In this document: in pieces, positions 26,898 through 36,228 of the stretch
Position numbering within the stretch: the first letter of the stretch is position 1
Layout: each line of letters opens with the position of its first letter
Origin: Streptomyces niphimycinicus
GTDB lineage: Bacteria > Actinomycetota > Actinomycetes > Streptomycetales > Streptomycetaceae
NCBI RefSeq assembly: GCF_018883605.1
Contig: NZ_JAHLEM010000082.1
Span: 1 to 56,977 of the forward strand
Direction: 5' to 3'
Length of the DNA stretch: 56,977 nt
Made by a program: the position numbers and the translations under genes
Notes under the pieces: generated by a model
Told to the model about the DNA's origin: nothing
Databases searched by the model: none
Seen by the model: only the letters and a program-made list of their open reading frames with translations

Positions 26898-29354
26898 TCA
26901 GCGGGGCAGCCCGCCCGGGTCGGTGGCCCAGGTGGTGTCGGGCCGGTCGGCCAGGTCGAAGGCGAGTGAACCGCCCTGGCGCAGGAACGAGCCGTCGAGC
27001 CATGAGGTGGCGTGCGGTGTGCCGTTCACCCGCACCGCGTGCACATAGAGATGGGTGTCGGAGGCGTCCGGGGCGCCGATGGTCAGGGCACGCCGCTGCC
27101 CGGCCGGGGCGATCACCACGCGGGGGAAGAGCGGTCCGGTGAGCAGTGCCTCGGCACGCCCCGGGGCCTGGGGATAGATGCCGAGCGCCGCGAACACGTA
27201 CCACGCGGACATGGTGCCCAGGTCGTCGTTGCCGGGCAGCCCCTTCGGCCCGGTTCCGTACACGGTGGCGACGATCTGGCGCACCGTCTCCTGGGTCTTC
27301 CAGGGCTGCCCGAGCGCGTTGTAGAGCCAGGGGGCGTGGATGCCCGGTTCGTTGGTGGGGTCGTAGCGGAGCGGGTCGCCACCGCGGACCGACCAGGAGC
27401 CGTCGGGCCGGTGGAAGAAGCCGTCCAACCGGGCCGCCGCGCTCTCGCGTCCGCCCATGGCCTCGGCGAGCCCTTGTACGTCCTGCGGCACCATCCAGGT
27501 GTAGGTGGCCGCGCTGCCCTGGGCGAATCCCCGGTCGGACGCCGGGTCGAAGGGGGTGACCCAGGAGCCGTCCCGGTTTCTGGCCTGGATGTAGCCCGCC
27601 GTGCCGGTGGCCCCGGGGTTGAACACATGGCGCCAGTAGCCGCCGCGTGCGCCCAGCTCATCGGCCTCCTTCTGCCGGCCGAGCAGCCGGGCCCAGCGGG
27701 CGAGCGCGTCATCGGCGACGGAGTCCTCCAGGGTCTCCGCGGCGCCGCCCCAGCAGTGGCAGGCGTCCTGCGCCGCGTAGCCCGAGTCCAGGTACTGGGC
27801 GAGGTTCGGGCGCTGGCCCTCGCACTGTCCCGGGCAGCCCTTGTCGGAGAGCCCGTCGGGGTGCGGGACGGTGGCCTGGCGGTAGAGGGAGTCGAAGGCG
27901 CCCTTGGCGTCGAAGTTCCGTACCCCCATGGCGTAGAAGGTGGCGAGCGTGGCGGCGGAGGGGTCGCCCGTCATCACATGGGTGGCGCCGCTGATGTGCA
28001 CCCAGCGGTCCCACACCCCGCCGTTCTGCCGGGCGAAGTTGAACAGCGACTGGGCGAAGTCCCCGGCCACCCGGGGCTGGAGCAGGGCGAGCAGTTGCAC
28101 CTGGGCACGGTACTGGTCCCAGCCGGAGAAGTTGCCGTACTGCGCCGTCTGCCCGCGCTCGAGGCGGTGCGGTGTGCCGTCCATGCCCGGGTAGTGGCCG
28201 TCGGTGTCGCTGATCAGGTTGGGCTGCTGGAGCGCGTGGTAGAGGGCGGTGTAGAACGCGGTGCGGCGCGGTTCGCTGCCGCCGCTGATCCGGATGGCGC
28301 GCAGCCGGCGGTCCCAGGCGGCCCGGCCGGCCGCCGCCACATCGGCGACGCTCGCCCGGGGCGCTATCTCGGCGCGGAGGTTGGCCTCGGCGCCCGCGAG
28401 GGAGACGTACGAGATGCCGAGCCGCATCCGGACATCGTTGTCCCGCGTGGTGTCGAAGCCGACGTATCCGCCGGAGCCGCGTCCGGCCCGGTCGGCGCCG
28501 GTGAGATAGCCCTCGCCGCCGTCGGCGGTGGTGGCGCCGGGTGAGAGCCGGTCGTTCTCCCAGGTGCCCACGGTGGAGAAGGCGCGGTCGAACGAGGCGC
28601 TGAAATAGAGGCGGTAGTAGGTCTTGCGGTTGTTCTCACCGCCGTTGGCGCGCCGTCCGCAGAACGCGCCGGTCAGCACCCAGCCGGTGACCTGGCGCCG
28701 CTCGGGGTCGATCTCGATATGCGCGTTCTCGCTGCCGTTGAGCGAGTTGGAGGTGCGGAACAGCAGTCGGGCCGGGGCGTCCTTGGGGAAGGAGAAGTCG
28801 GCGACACCGGCCCGCTCGCTCACCGCGAGATCGGCGGCCGCGCCCGAGTCGAGCCCCACCCGGTAGCGGCCGGGCTCGGCCTTCTCCTTCTCGTGCGAGA
28901 AGCCGGCGGCGTACTTCTGGTCCTTGGTGTCGGCGGTGGGCGAGCTGTCGACCTCGCCCACGAACGGCATGATCGGCACATCGCCCGCGGCTCCGGGGTG
29001 GCAGCCCGCGCCGTTGACATGGGTGAGGCTGAAGCCCCGGACCCGGGTGGTGTCGTACGAATAGCCGTTGGCCGCCGCGGTGTTGGTCTGGTCGCCCGCC
29101 GTGCTGGTCGGCGACCAGGCGATCATGCCGAACGGCAGATTGGCGCCCGGGTAGGTGTTGCCGCCGCCCGCCGAGCCGATCAGCGGGTCCACGTAGTCGA
29201 CGGGGTGACGTACCTCGTCGGCCCGTGGCGCCGCGCTCGCCGCGGGGGCCTCGACAAGCGGGGCGAGCAGCGCGCCGATCGCCACCGCCACTCCCCCGCC
29301 GGCCAGCGCCGACCGGCGCCCGAGTCTCTTCCGCCGTGCTCTGTGCGTCTCCAT
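26898..29354 (-). CDS. Secreted GH92 alpha-mannosidase
   Basis: 818 residues with an N-terminal signal (KRLGRRSALAGGGVAVAIGALLAP, then PAASAAP). GH92 features: VDPLIGSAGGGNTYPGANLPFGM at the mature start, FSLTHVNGAGC, GYVGFDT, FSGWDQYRAQVQLLALLQP, and the C-terminal GNDDLGTMSAWYVFAALG carrying the catalytic aspartates. These calcium-dependent enzymes trim alpha-mannose linkages from fungal or host glycans. The order and length match the family. Convergent with the phosphatase gene; divergent from the beta-helix gene with about 130 bp between. Confidence 0.95.
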   Translation of the reverse strand: METHRARRKRLGRRSALAGGGVAVAIGALLAPLVEAPAASAAPRADEVRHPVDYVDPLIGSAGGGNTYPGANLPFGMIAWSPTSTAGDQTNTAAANGYSYDTTRVRGFSLTHVNGAGCHPGAAGDVPIMPFVGEVDSSPTADTKDQKYAAGFSHEKEKAEPGRYRVGLDSGAAADLAVSERAGVADFSFPKDAPARLLFRTSNSLNGSENAHIEIDPERRQVTGWVLTGAFCGRRANGGENNRKTYYRLYFSASFDRAFSTVGTWENDRLSPGATTADGGEGYLTGADRAGRGSGGYVGFDTTRDNDVRMRLGISYVSLAGAEANLRAEIAPRASVADVAAAGRAAWDRRLRAIRISGGSEPRRTAFYTALYHALQQPNLISDTDGHYPGMDGTPHRLERGQTAQYGNFSGWDQYRAQVQLLALLQPRVAGDFAQSLFNFARQNGGVWDRWVHISGATHVMTGDPSAATLATFYAMGVRNFDAKGAFDSLYRQATVPHPDGLSDKGCPGQCEGQRPNLAQYLDSGYAAQDACHCWGGAAETLEDSVADDALARWARLLGRQKEADELGARGGYWRHVFNPGATGTAGYIQARNRDGSWVTPFDPASDRGFAQGSAATYTWMVPQDVQGLAEAMGGRESAAARLDGFFHRPDGSWSVRGGDPLRYDPTNEPGIHAPWLYNALGQPWKTQETVRQIVATVYGTGPKGLPGNDDLGTMSAWYVFAALGIYPQAPGRAEALLTGPLFPRVVIAPAGQRRALTIGAPDASDTHLYVHAVRVNGTPHATSWLDGSFLRQGGSLAFDLADRPDTTWATDPGGLPR

Positions 29355-29484
29355 CGGGGATCACGCCCTTCCGTGTGTGGATGTGAACCTAGTGGCGCAG
29401 GGTGACGGTGGAGTGAACCGGACGGCGGCGATGGGCGGGTGGGATCGGGACCGGTCCCCGGGACCCGGGTCTACGGTTCCCGCC

Positions 29485-30444
29485 ATGCGGATCACATGGA
29501 GACTCCTCCTCGGCTTTCTCGCCGTCTCGGTCCTCGCACTCCTGGCCGCCCTGGCGAGTCCGTCGTGGCCCCGGGAGCGGGGCGCGGACGACGGCTCGGA
29601 CGGCGGCTCGGACGCCGGCGCTCGGGCGGGGGCGCCCGCCACCGTGCGGGGGGCCGCGCCCTGCACTCTGCACGCCACCACCCCACGGGAGGCCGCGCGC
29701 CGGGCGAGGCCGGGCGACACGGTCTGCTTCGACGGCGATCTGTCCCGGCGGCGGCTGGTCATCACCAGGGGCGGCAGCCGGGAGCACCCGATCATCTACG
29801 CCGGGGGCGGGGACGCCGTGGACGGCATCACCATCGAGGCCGACGATGTGATCGTCGAGGGGTTCCGGTCTGTCCGCCCGGAGGCGCCCGGGATCGAGCT
29901 GACCGGCCACCGCGTCACCGTGCGGAACAACACCGTGATCGGCCCGCGGGGCGGGGACGGCGACGGTATCCGGTTCTTCGGCGACGACCTGACCATCGCG
30001 CACAACACCGTCCGCGGCACCGACAACAGCCATGGCCGGCACGCCGACTGCATGCAGACCTTCGCCGGCGACACCCCGCCCAGCCATCGTGTGCGGATCG
30101 AGGACAACCGCTGCGAGCAGGTGGACAACATGTGCCTGATGGCCGAGGGCCCGAACGACGGCGAGGGCGACGGCCGGGGCACCACCTCCGACTTCACCAT
30201 CAGGGGCAACCACTGCGAGACGCTGCGCGCCTCCCAGGCCCTGATGTTCGAGGACGTGCAGAACGCCACCATCACCGGCAATGTGTTCGCCGCCCCCACC
30301 GACCACGCCATCGGCCTCGCCTACCACTCGACCGGCGCCCGGGTCGACGGCAACACCCGCCACTCCGGCATCCGCTACGAGGTGGGCATCGACGATTCGT
30401 CCAGGGCGGGTTACCGGGGCCCCGAGCCGGGCGGACTGCCGTAG
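29485..30444 (+). CDS. Membrane-anchored right-handed beta-helix protein
   Basis: 319 residues. A single hydrophobic N-terminal helix (WRLLLGFLAVSVLALLAALA) acts as signal or anchor, followed by a low-complexity Asp/Gly/Ala linker and then repeated parallel-beta-helix rungs (ITIEADDVIVEGF, VTVRNNTVIGP, LTIAHNTVRG, VRIEDNRCEQ, FTIRGNHCE, ATITGNVF). Such folds are common in pectate lyases and other polysaccharide-active enzymes, but no catalytic signature is recognisable. ATG 29485 follows a proline/glycine-rich non-coding-looking stretch. Function unassigned; the setting among secreted enzymes suggests a glycan substrate. Confidence 0.75.
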   Translation: MRITWRLLLGFLAVSVLALLAALASPSWPRERGADDGSDGGSDAGARAGAPATVRGAAPCTLHATTPREAARRARPGDTVCFDGDLSRRRLVITRGGSREHPIIYAGGGDAVDGITIEADDVIVEGFRSVRPEAPGIELTGHRVTVRNNTVIGPRGGDGDGIRFFGDDLTIAHNTVRGTDNSHGRHADCMQTFAGDTPPSHRVRIEDNRCEQVDNMCLMAEGPNDGEGDGRGTTSDFTIRGNHCETLRASQALMFEDVQNATITGNVFAAPTDHAIGLAYHSTGARVDGNTRHSGIRYEVGIDDSSRAGYRGPEPGGLP

Positions 30445-30467
30445 GAGCCTCTGGGAGGAGGGGCCGC

Positions 30468-30500
30468 GGGGAGCGGGGGCGCGGGGTTCTCCCGCTCCCC
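30468..30500 (+). terminator. Hairpin after the beta-helix gene
   Basis: GGGGAGCGGG (30468-30477) pairs perfectly with CCCGCTCCCC (30491-30500) around a 13-nt loop, 24 bp after the stop codon. Confidence 0.65.
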
Positions 30501-30520
30501 CCGGTGAGCGGGACGCCCGG

Positions 30521-30730
30521 TCATGCGTCGCCCGCGGCGTCGCGTGCCGCCGCCAGATCGGCCACCAGGCGCTCCTCCACCGGGACGCCGGAGTCGGAGT
30601 ACTGCCCCGACAGACACACCGGGCCCGTATAGCCGAGCCGCGCCAACTGGCCCAGCGTCGCCGACCAGTCGGCCAGCCCGTCGGGGCCCGGCACGAACCA
30701 GGGTTTCCAGTGCCCGCCGACGACGGACGT
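30521..30730 (-). pseudogene. 3' remnant of a xylose-isomerase-like TIM-barrel (sugar isomerase/epimerase) gene
   Basis: The minus-strand frame reads VVGGHWKPWFVPGPDGLADW, then SATLGQLARLGYTGPVCLSG and QYSDSGVPVEERLVADL, ending at TGA 30523-30521. That is the C-terminal ~65 residues of an AP_endonuc_2-type sugar phosphate isomerase/epimerase. Upstream, the frame hits a stop within about 25 bases, there is no start codon, and the sequence passes directly into a LysR remnant on the other strand. It is therefore a truncated, non-functional fragment. Confidence 0.7.
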
Positions 30731-31112
30731 GGCGGATGACTACATCGGATACAGCCCCGAGGGCTCCCGCTATCTGCATGACATCTGCGCCGCCATGATC
30801 GGGGTGGACCGCTACGCCGTCAGCCAGTTGACCTCCCAGGTCCCCACCATGCTCGCCCTGGTCCGCGCGGGTCTCGGCTGCGCCCTGATACCCCGTTCGA
30901 TCATGACCATGGGCGTCCACGGCGTCCGCTACCGCGAACTGGCCCCCGTGGACGCCCACTCCGTCACCCTCCACGCCTGCTGGAGCCCCGGCAGCCCCAA
31001 CCCGGCGCTCCAGCGGCTGGTGGACGTCCTCACCCGGGAGCGTCTGGGGAGCGGCGCCGTGACGCATGAGACCAAAGGTGGCTGTGAGATAGGCCATACG
31101 CTGCCGGAGTAA
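30729..31112 (+). pseudogene. 3' remnant of a LysR-family regulator
   Basis: 127 codons open with VADDYIGYSPEGSRYLHDIC and continue SQVPTMLALVRAGLGCALIP, which is the second half of a LysR effector-binding domain; the DNA-binding domain and linker are absent. It shares the YSPxxxRY and SQVxTxLALV pattern with the complete LysR at 39152, so it belongs to the same subfamily. The 5' end abuts the isomerase remnant at about 30729, so a single deletion seems to have removed both gene starts and the promoter region between them. Confidence 0.75.
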
Positions 31113-31238
31113 CGGCTCAAAGACGTATAAACAACCGCTGCGCCATTGAGCACAGACCCTTCGCGGTCCGTATTCGCCGGTGCAAGCACGGGCAGACACT
31201 GCTCTGCACAACGACCGGCGTCCCCGCCAGGAGGCTCT

Positions 31239-32057
31239 ATGCGATCCCGGTACTTCGTGACAGGTACCTCCCTCCTCATAGGTTCCGTGGTGGTCACCCT
31301 CGGCGTGATCATGTCGCCCGCCCTGACGGGTGTGCAGCAGGAGAACCAGACGAACCTGGCGAAGACGAACTCGACGCAGTACGGACCGCTGACCGGGGCC
31401 GACAAGGAGTTCGTGGTCAAGGTCCGGCTCGCCGGGCTGTGGGAGTACCCCGTCGGTGAGCTGGCCCTGAAGAAGGGCACCACGGCGCCGGTGAAGACGG
31501 CCGGTGAGCATCTGATCGTGGGGCACGCACAACTGGACGACGCCGCACGGGACATCGCACCCAAGCTCGGCATCACCCTGCCCAACAAGCCCACCCCGCA
31601 GCAGCAGGGGTTCCTGGACACCCTCACGGCCGCCACGGGCAAGAACTTCGACAGCGAGATGGCCCAGATCCTGCGCATCACCCACGGCCAGATCTTCAGC
31701 TCCATCGCCAAGATCCGGGCGACCAGCAAGAACACCCTGGTGCGTCAGCTCGCCACCCAGGCCAACAACACGGTGTTGGACCACATCACGCAGATGGAGA
31801 ACACCGGGATGGTCGACTACGAGCGGCTTCCCGCACAGATCACCGAGACTCCGACCCAGGGCCCGGACTTCACCAAGCCGGTGATGCCCAAGCCCGGGGA
31901 GCCGATGGTGGTCCTGAAGAAGCCGGCCTCGCTCGAGGGCAAGGGCGAACCGCCCACACCGTCCCCGCCCGCCCCGGTCGACGACGCGCCGGGCTCCTCG
32001 GCCTCCCCGGCCACTCCGGGCGCCACCTCCTCCCCCTCCGCGCCCGCCGTTCGGTAA
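31239..32057 (+). CDS. Secreted DUF4142 protein
   Basis: 272 residues with an N-terminal signal/anchor (YFVTGTSLLIGSVVVTLGVI). The central domain matches DUF4142, a ferritin-like four-helix bundle: DKEFVVKVRLAGLWEYPVGELAL, HLIVGHAQLDDAARDIA, ILRITHGQIFSSIAKIRA. The C-terminal ~70 residues are Pro/Ser/Ala-rich and probably disordered. AGGAGG at 31228-31233 fixes the ATG. DUF4142 proteins are exported and have no firmly established enzyme activity. The upstream AT-rich patch (ACGTATAAAC near 31122-31131) may hold the promoter. Confidence 0.85.
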   Translation: MRSRYFVTGTSLLIGSVVVTLGVIMSPALTGVQQENQTNLAKTNSTQYGPLTGADKEFVVKVRLAGLWEYPVGELALKKGTTAPVKTAGEHLIVGHAQLDDAARDIAPKLGITLPNKPTPQQQGFLDTLTAATGKNFDSEMAQILRITHGQIFSSIAKIRATSKNTLVRQLATQANNTVLDHITQMENTGMVDYERLPAQITETPTQGPDFTKPVMPKPGEPMVVLKKPASLEGKGEPPTPSPPAPVDDAPGSSASPATPGATSSPSAPAVR

Positions 32058-32559
32058 CGCACCGTCAGGACAGCGCAGACAAGCCGGGTGAAACGCGGGC
32101 GGTTTCCGCCACATCGGTACCGTCAAATCTCGCCACTCTGTGCGGCACAGGGGTGCGAAACGACCCAGGGAGAGCCCCCTGGGCACCCCTGTCGGGCACC
32201 GCGCCGCGTTCCGGCTCCCTGCGAATGCGTACTCGACCATCGCACGACCGTCTACTGACCCATCCACCACGCCTGCAATAGGACGGTGGAATATGCGCCC
32301 GCCCGTCTGTGGCCCGGTAGGGCCCGAAGCGGCTATGAATCCGTTCAGAGGGCCGGTGACCGGGCCCGGTGCGGTGCCCGGCAGGGCCGCCGAGGCATCC
32401 GGGGCCCATGGGGCGGCGGACCCTACTACACGCCACCCACTATTTCCGAGCATTACCGGATTTAACTCCCAACTGCTGAACCCTGCGTAACCTCTCCGTC
32501 ACTGGCGAAGCGCCCCCGGTGGGCGCCCGCCACGGGCGACGCAGGAAAGGGGAGGCCGC
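32058..32559. other. 502-bp intergenic region with a strong hairpin
   Basis: No convincing gene. At 32147-32192 ACAGGGGTGC pairs with GCACCCCTGT (10 bp) and an inner CCCAGGG pairs with CCCTGGG (7 bp), giving a bulged hairpin that could end DUF4142 transcription. AT-rich sequence at about 32435-32475 probably contains the promoter of the Roadblock operon. Open frames here have no ribosome binding sites or recognisable sequence. Confidence 0.5.
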
Positions 32560-33006
32560 ATGCCCGGAATCGACGAGTGCTTGCTGGAAGCCATGACCGT
32601 GAACGGCGCGCGCGGAGCCGCCGTGATCGAGTGGACCAGCGGACTCGCGCTCGGCATGGTCGGCGAGGTCCGCGACGAGGACCCCGAGGCCACGGCGGCG
32701 GAGACGGCGGAGCTGGCCCGGATGGCCGCCGAGCAGCGGGCGTTCGCCGCACTGGGCGCCGGCGGCGCGAAGGGCGGTTCGGACAGCGGCGCCGGGAGCG
32801 GCCCCGACGCGGACGATACGGACGGGGAGCCCGCCGTCGAGGACATCATCGTCACCACCCGCACCTGCTACCACCTGCTGCGCTTCGTCGACACGGCCTT
32901 CGACAGCGGCGTCTTCTGCTATCTCTGGCTCGACCGCCGGGAGGCGAATCTGGCGCTGGCCCGGATGCGGCTGCGCGATATGTGCGGGCGGCTGGCGCTG
33001 ATATGA
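32560..33006 (+). CDS. Roadblock/LC7-like protein with acidic insert (operon gene 1)
   Basis: 148 residues. The N-terminal CLLEAMTVNGARGAAVIEWTSGLALGMVGE and C-terminal VEDIIVTTRTCYHLLRFVD, YLWLDRREANLALARMRLRD line up with the Roadblock-like gene at 34401. Between them lies a Glu/Ala helix and a Gly/Asp-rich stretch (residues ~45-90), perhaps a flexible insert. GGGGAGG precedes the ATG. Its stop overlaps the next start as ATGA, so translation is coupled. Roadblock proteins in bacteria usually act as GTPase partners (MglB) or signalling scaffolds. The Roadblock assignment rests on the alignment with gene 4. Confidence 0.65.
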   Translation: MPGIDECLLEAMTVNGARGAAVIEWTSGLALGMVGEVRDEDPEATAAETAELARMAAEQRAFAALGAGGAKGGSDSGAGSGPDADDTDGEPAVEDIIVTTRTCYHLLRFVDTAFDSGVFCYLWLDRREANLALARMRLRDMCGRLALI

Positions 33007-33839
33007 GCATGCCTCGCAGGGCCGGTGGGCGAGCGGGCCACGCGCCCAGCCTCACCGGGCTCGCCGCCGAGCGGGCCAGCGGCGCGCTGCTGTGCGACGC
33101 GGGCACCGTCTATCTCCGGGACGGCCAGGTGGTGCACGCCGAAAGCCCCGTGGCCCCCGGGATCGAGGTGCTGCTCACCACCGGTGGGCGGCTGACCGCC
33201 GACAACTGGCGGGAGGCGGTGGGCCGGACGGGCCCGGACGGCGGGGTCGGGCGGTTCCTCGTCGACAGCGGCCGGCTGTCGGACGCGGAGCTGGAGATCT
33301 GCCATCTGGGCGCGCTGTTCGACGCGGCGTACTTCGCGCTCGGGCACGGCAGCGGCCCCCGCGGCTTCCAGCGGGGCGCGGCCCACTGGCTCGGACCGGT
33401 GTGTGCGGTGGGCGCGGTCGCCGTCGAGCGCGAGACCCGGCGCCGCGGCAAGCTGCTGGACTCCCTGTGGCCGTATCCGCGGGTGGACACCGAGCCGGTG
33501 GTGCTCCGCCGCCCCGATGGCCGCGCCCCGGCGGTGACCCCCCGTCAGCGCGCGGTGCTGGCGCTGGCCGACGGGGTGCGCACCCCCGCCCGGATCGCGC
33601 GGGAGCTGGGCCGTCCCGCCTTCCACACGCTGATCGACATACGGCGGCTGGCGGCGGCGGGCCATGTCGCCACGCCACGGCCCGCCGGTCCGGAACGTCC
33701 CGGCCGCCCCGATCCGCCCGCCCGGTCCGGTGCCTCCGCGCCGCCCGCCGCGGACCGCGGTCCCGCCGCGGCCGTCTTCACCGATCCCGATATCGACCTG
33801 CTGCGCCGGCTCCGCGACGCCTTGGAGGCAACGCTGTGA
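33003..33839 (+). CDS. DUF4388-like signalling protein with winged-helix-like C-terminus (operon gene 2)
   Basis: 278 residues. The N-terminal region (GALLCDAGTVYLRDGQVVHAE, GRFLVDSGRLSDAELEICHL) resembles the DUF4388/PatA-type beta-rich domain found with two-component and gliding regulators. Around residues 175-225 VTPRQRAVLALADG, RTPARIARELG and TLIDIRRLAAAGHV look like a winged helix. A Pro/Ala-rich linker and short C-terminal helix follow. The ATG overlaps the preceding Roadblock stop (ATGA). It is a plausible scaffold or DNA-binding output for the flanking Roadblock proteins (inference). Confidence 0.6.
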   Translation: MSMPRRAGGRAGHAPSLTGLAAERASGALLCDAGTVYLRDGQVVHAESPVAPGIEVLLTTGGRLTADNWREAVGRTGPDGGVGRFLVDSGRLSDAELEICHLGALFDAAYFALGHGSGPRGFQRGAAHWLGPVCAVGAVAVERETRRRGKLLDSLWPYPRVDTEPVVLRRPDGRAPAVTPRQRAVLALADGVRTPARIARELGRPAFHTLIDIRRLAAAGHVATPRPAGPERPGRPDPPARSGASAPPAADRGPAAAVFTDPDIDLLRRLRDALEATL

Positions 33840-33876
33840 TTCCCCCGACCGACCCGCCCGCCCCGTGCGCGGCGTC

Positions 33877-34314
33877 ATGAGACTCAGCCTGCGGCAGCGC
33901 ACGGAGCGCAAGTGGCTGCTGGCCGCCGAGCCCGACGTAGTGGAGGAATTGCGCCGGCTGCGGGCCCGGGTGACCCATGTGACCGGCGCCCTCGCCGCCA
34001 CCAGCGACGGCGTGGTGCTGGCGCATGACACGGCCGTCGAGGCCGAGGGCGTGGCGGCGCTGACCGCCGCGGCCCTCGGGGTGGCGCAGTCGCTGGCGGG
34101 CGCCACCGGGCGGGGCGCCTTCCGTGAGCTGCTGGTCCGCGGCGAGAACGGCTATGTGGCCACCTATGCCGCGGGGTCCACGGCCGTGCTGACCGTTCTG
34201 GCCGGTGACCGTACCAATGTCGGCCGTCTCCATATGGAGGCTCGCCGCTCGGGCGCCCGGCTCGCCGATCTGGTGGGCGTCGCCCTCAGCAGGGCCGAGC
34301 AGCCGCAGCCCTGA
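33877..34314 (+). CDS. Roadblock/LC7-domain protein (operon gene 3)
   Basis: 145 residues from ATG 33877; an in-frame GTG at 33865 would add four. The core [37 protein letters not shown], then [19 protein letters not shown] is the Roadblock alpha/beta fold seen in MglB and in conservon CvnB proteins. It starts 37 bp after gene 2 on the same strand. In Streptomyces conservons a Roadblock gene is followed by DUF742 and a small GTPase; neither is present here. Confidence 0.8.
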   Translation: MRLSLRQRTERKWLLAAEPDVVEELRRLRARVTHVTGALAATSDGVVLAHDTAVEAEGVAALTAAALGVAQSLAGATGRGAFRELLVRGENGYVATYAAGSTAVLTVLAGDRTNVGRLHMEARRSGARLADLVGVALSRAEQPQP

Positions 34315-34400
34315 CCACCACGACCTTTCCCCGCCCGGCGCGTACACCCGCGCCGGCACCCGACCGGACATCACTGACATCGAAAGGAACAGCCACGATC

Positions 34401-34775
34401 ATGGCGAATACCCAGACCGCGCTCAAAGAGGCGATGACGTCCATCGAGGGCGCCCTCGGCGCCGCGCTGGTCGACTACTCCAGCGGGATGGCCCTCGGCA
34501 CCGTGGGCGGCGGAAAAGAACTCGACCTGACAGTGGCCGCCGCGGGCAACACCGATGTGGTGCGCGCCAAGGTGCGGACCATGGAACAGCTCGGTCTACA
34601 GGACTCCATCGAGGACATCCTCATCACCCTCGGCAGCCAGTACCACCTGATCCGGCTGCTGAAGGGCCGGGACAGCCAGGGTCTCTTCCTCTATCTGGCG
34701 CTGGACAAGAACCGGGCCAATCTGGCGATGGCACGGCACCAACTGCGCAAGATCGAGGCCGAGCTGGAGGTCTGA
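34401..34775 (+). CDS. Roadblock-like protein (operon gene 4)
   Basis: 124 residues. [30 protein letters not shown] at the start and [42 protein letters not shown] at the end show a complete compact Roadblock-type fold. It is the closest match in the window to gene 1, but without the acidic insert. The ATG follows GAAAGGAACAGCCACGATC. It ends the four-gene operon, 86 bp after gene 3. The next gene (glucarate dehydratase) is convergent. Confidence 0.75.
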   Translation: MANTQTALKEAMTSIEGALGAALVDYSSGMALGTVGGGKELDLTVAAAGNTDVVRAKVRTMEQLGLQDSIEDILITLGSQYHLIRLLKGRDSQGLFLYLALDKNRANLAMARHQLRKIEAELEV

Positions 34776-34883
34776 CGTCCGGGCCGCATGGCCTCCGATA
34801 CGGGCGCGGGGGACCGCTCGACGAGCGGCCCCGCCGTCCGACCGGGGTGGTCGGCATGCGCGGGGTCACCGCACTCAGCGCAC

Positions 34884-36212
34884 TCACCGCACCAGGCAGG
34901 GACGCTTGTTGTCGAAGGTCCAGCCCGGAATGAGATAGCGCATGCCGACCGCGTCGTCCCGCGCCCCCAGCGCCTTCTCCTGGTAGAGGGCGTGGGCGGC
35001 GAGGAGCCGGTCGCGGTCGAGCCGGATGCCGAGCCCGGGGGCGTCCGGGATGGCGATCTCACCGCCGGTGATCCGCGGCGGCTCGACGGTGAGCCGCTCC
35101 AGTCCCTCCTGCCAGATCCAGTGGGTGTCCAGGGCGTTGTACTCGCCCGGGGCGGCGGCTCCGCAGTGGGCCACCATCGCCAGGGAGATATCGAAGTGGT
35201 TGTTGGAGTGGCAGCCCCAGGTCAGCCCCATCTCATGGCAGAGCTGGGCCACCCGTACCGACCCCTGCATGGTCCAGAAGTGGGGATCGGCCAGCGGGAT
35301 GGAGACGGACTGCAACGCCAGTGCGTGAGTCATCTGCCGCCAGTCGGTGGCGATCATATTGGTGGCGGTGGGGAGTCCGGTGGCGCGCCGGAACTCCGCC
35401 AGGATCTCCCGGCCCGAGTAGCCGTCCTCGGCCCCGCAGGGGTCCTCGGCGTAGGCGAGCGTGCCGAGCAGCGGCCGGCACAGCTCGATCGCCTCGCGCA
35501 GCGACCAGGCGCCGTTGGGGTCGAGGGTGATACGGGCGTCGGGGAACCGCTCCTTGAGCGCCCGTACCGCCTTGACCTCCTCGTTTCCCTCCAGCACTCC
35601 GCCCTTGAGCTTGAAGTCCTTGAAGCCGTAGAGGTCGTAGGTGGCCTCGGCCTGGCGGACGATCGCCTCGGGGGTCAGCGCCTCCTCGCGGCGGATGCGG
35701 TACCACTCCGCCTCGGCGCCGGGTTCGCGGACGTACTCCAGATCGGTCCGGTCGGGGTCGCCGACGTAGAACAGATAGCCCAGGACCCGTACCGCCTCGC
35801 GCTGCCGGCCGTCGCCCAGGAGCGCCGCGACGGGCACCTCCAGATGCTGGCCCAGCAGGTCCAGCAGGGCCGACTCGACAGCGGTGACGGCGTGCACGGT
35901 GGTGCGCAGATCGAAGGTCTGGGTGCCCCGGCCCCCGGCGTCGCGGTCGCCGAACCGCCGCCCGATCTCGGCCAGCACCCGCTTGTAGTCGCCCACCCGC
36001 GCCCCGACGACAAGGGATTCGGCGTCGCGCAGCGTCTGGGTGATCTTCTCCCCGCCGGGGACCTCCCCCAGTCCGGTACGGCCCTCGGAGTCCTCGAGGA
36101 CGACCACGTTGCGGGTGAAGTAGGGGCCGTGGGCGCCGGAGAGGTTCAGCTCCATGCTGTCCCGGCCGGCGACCGGATAGACGGCGAACGAGGTGACGGT
36201 CGGCTGGCTCAT
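34884..36212 (-). CDS. gudD: Glucarate dehydratase
   Basis: Dehydrates D-glucarate/L-idarate to 5-keto-4-deoxyglucarate. 442 residues, near the 446 of the E. coli enzyme. Enolase-superfamily landmarks: KDFKLKGG with the KxK pair (K201/K203), metal ligand LDPNGAW (D231), [28 protein letters not shown] and the catalytic His/Asp segment [13 protein letters not shown]. The ATG 36212 is clear; the longer in-frame opening is only the translation of a tandem repeat. It lies downstream of the GntP-type permease on the same strand, so uptake and dehydration are probably co-expressed. Confidence 0.95.
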   Translation of the reverse strand: MSQPTVTSFAVYPVAGRDSMELNLSGAHGPYFTRNVVVLEDSEGRTGLGEVPGGEKITQTLRDAESLVVGARVGDYKRVLAEIGRRFGDRDAGGRGTQTFDLRTTVHAVTAVESALLDLLGQHLEVPVAALLGDGRQREAVRVLGYLFYVGDPDRTDLEYVREPGAEAEWYRIRREEALTPEAIVRQAEATYDLYGFKDFKLKGGVLEGNEEVKAVRALKERFPDARITLDPNGAWSLREAIELCRPLLGTLAYAEDPCGAEDGYSGREILAEFRRATGLPTATNMIATDWRQMTHALALQSVSIPLADPHFWTMQGSVRVAQLCHEMGLTWGCHSNNHFDISLAMVAHCGAAAPGEYNALDTHWIWQEGLERLTVEPPRITGGEIAIPDAPGLGIRLDRDRLLAAHALYQEKALGARDDAVGMRYLIPGWTFDNKRPCLVR

Positions 36213-36228
36213 CGTGGCGTCCTTGGGG

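Noticed and set aside
30521..31112. Treating the LysR remnant as a functional small gene
   Set aside because: It lacks a DNA-binding domain, has no ribosome binding site at the GTG, and abuts another truncated gene, so decay is the simpler reading.
32065..32490. Open frames on both strands in the 502-bp gap before the Roadblock operon
   Set aside because: No ribosome binding sites, no recognisable sequence, and a strong hairpin runs through the area.
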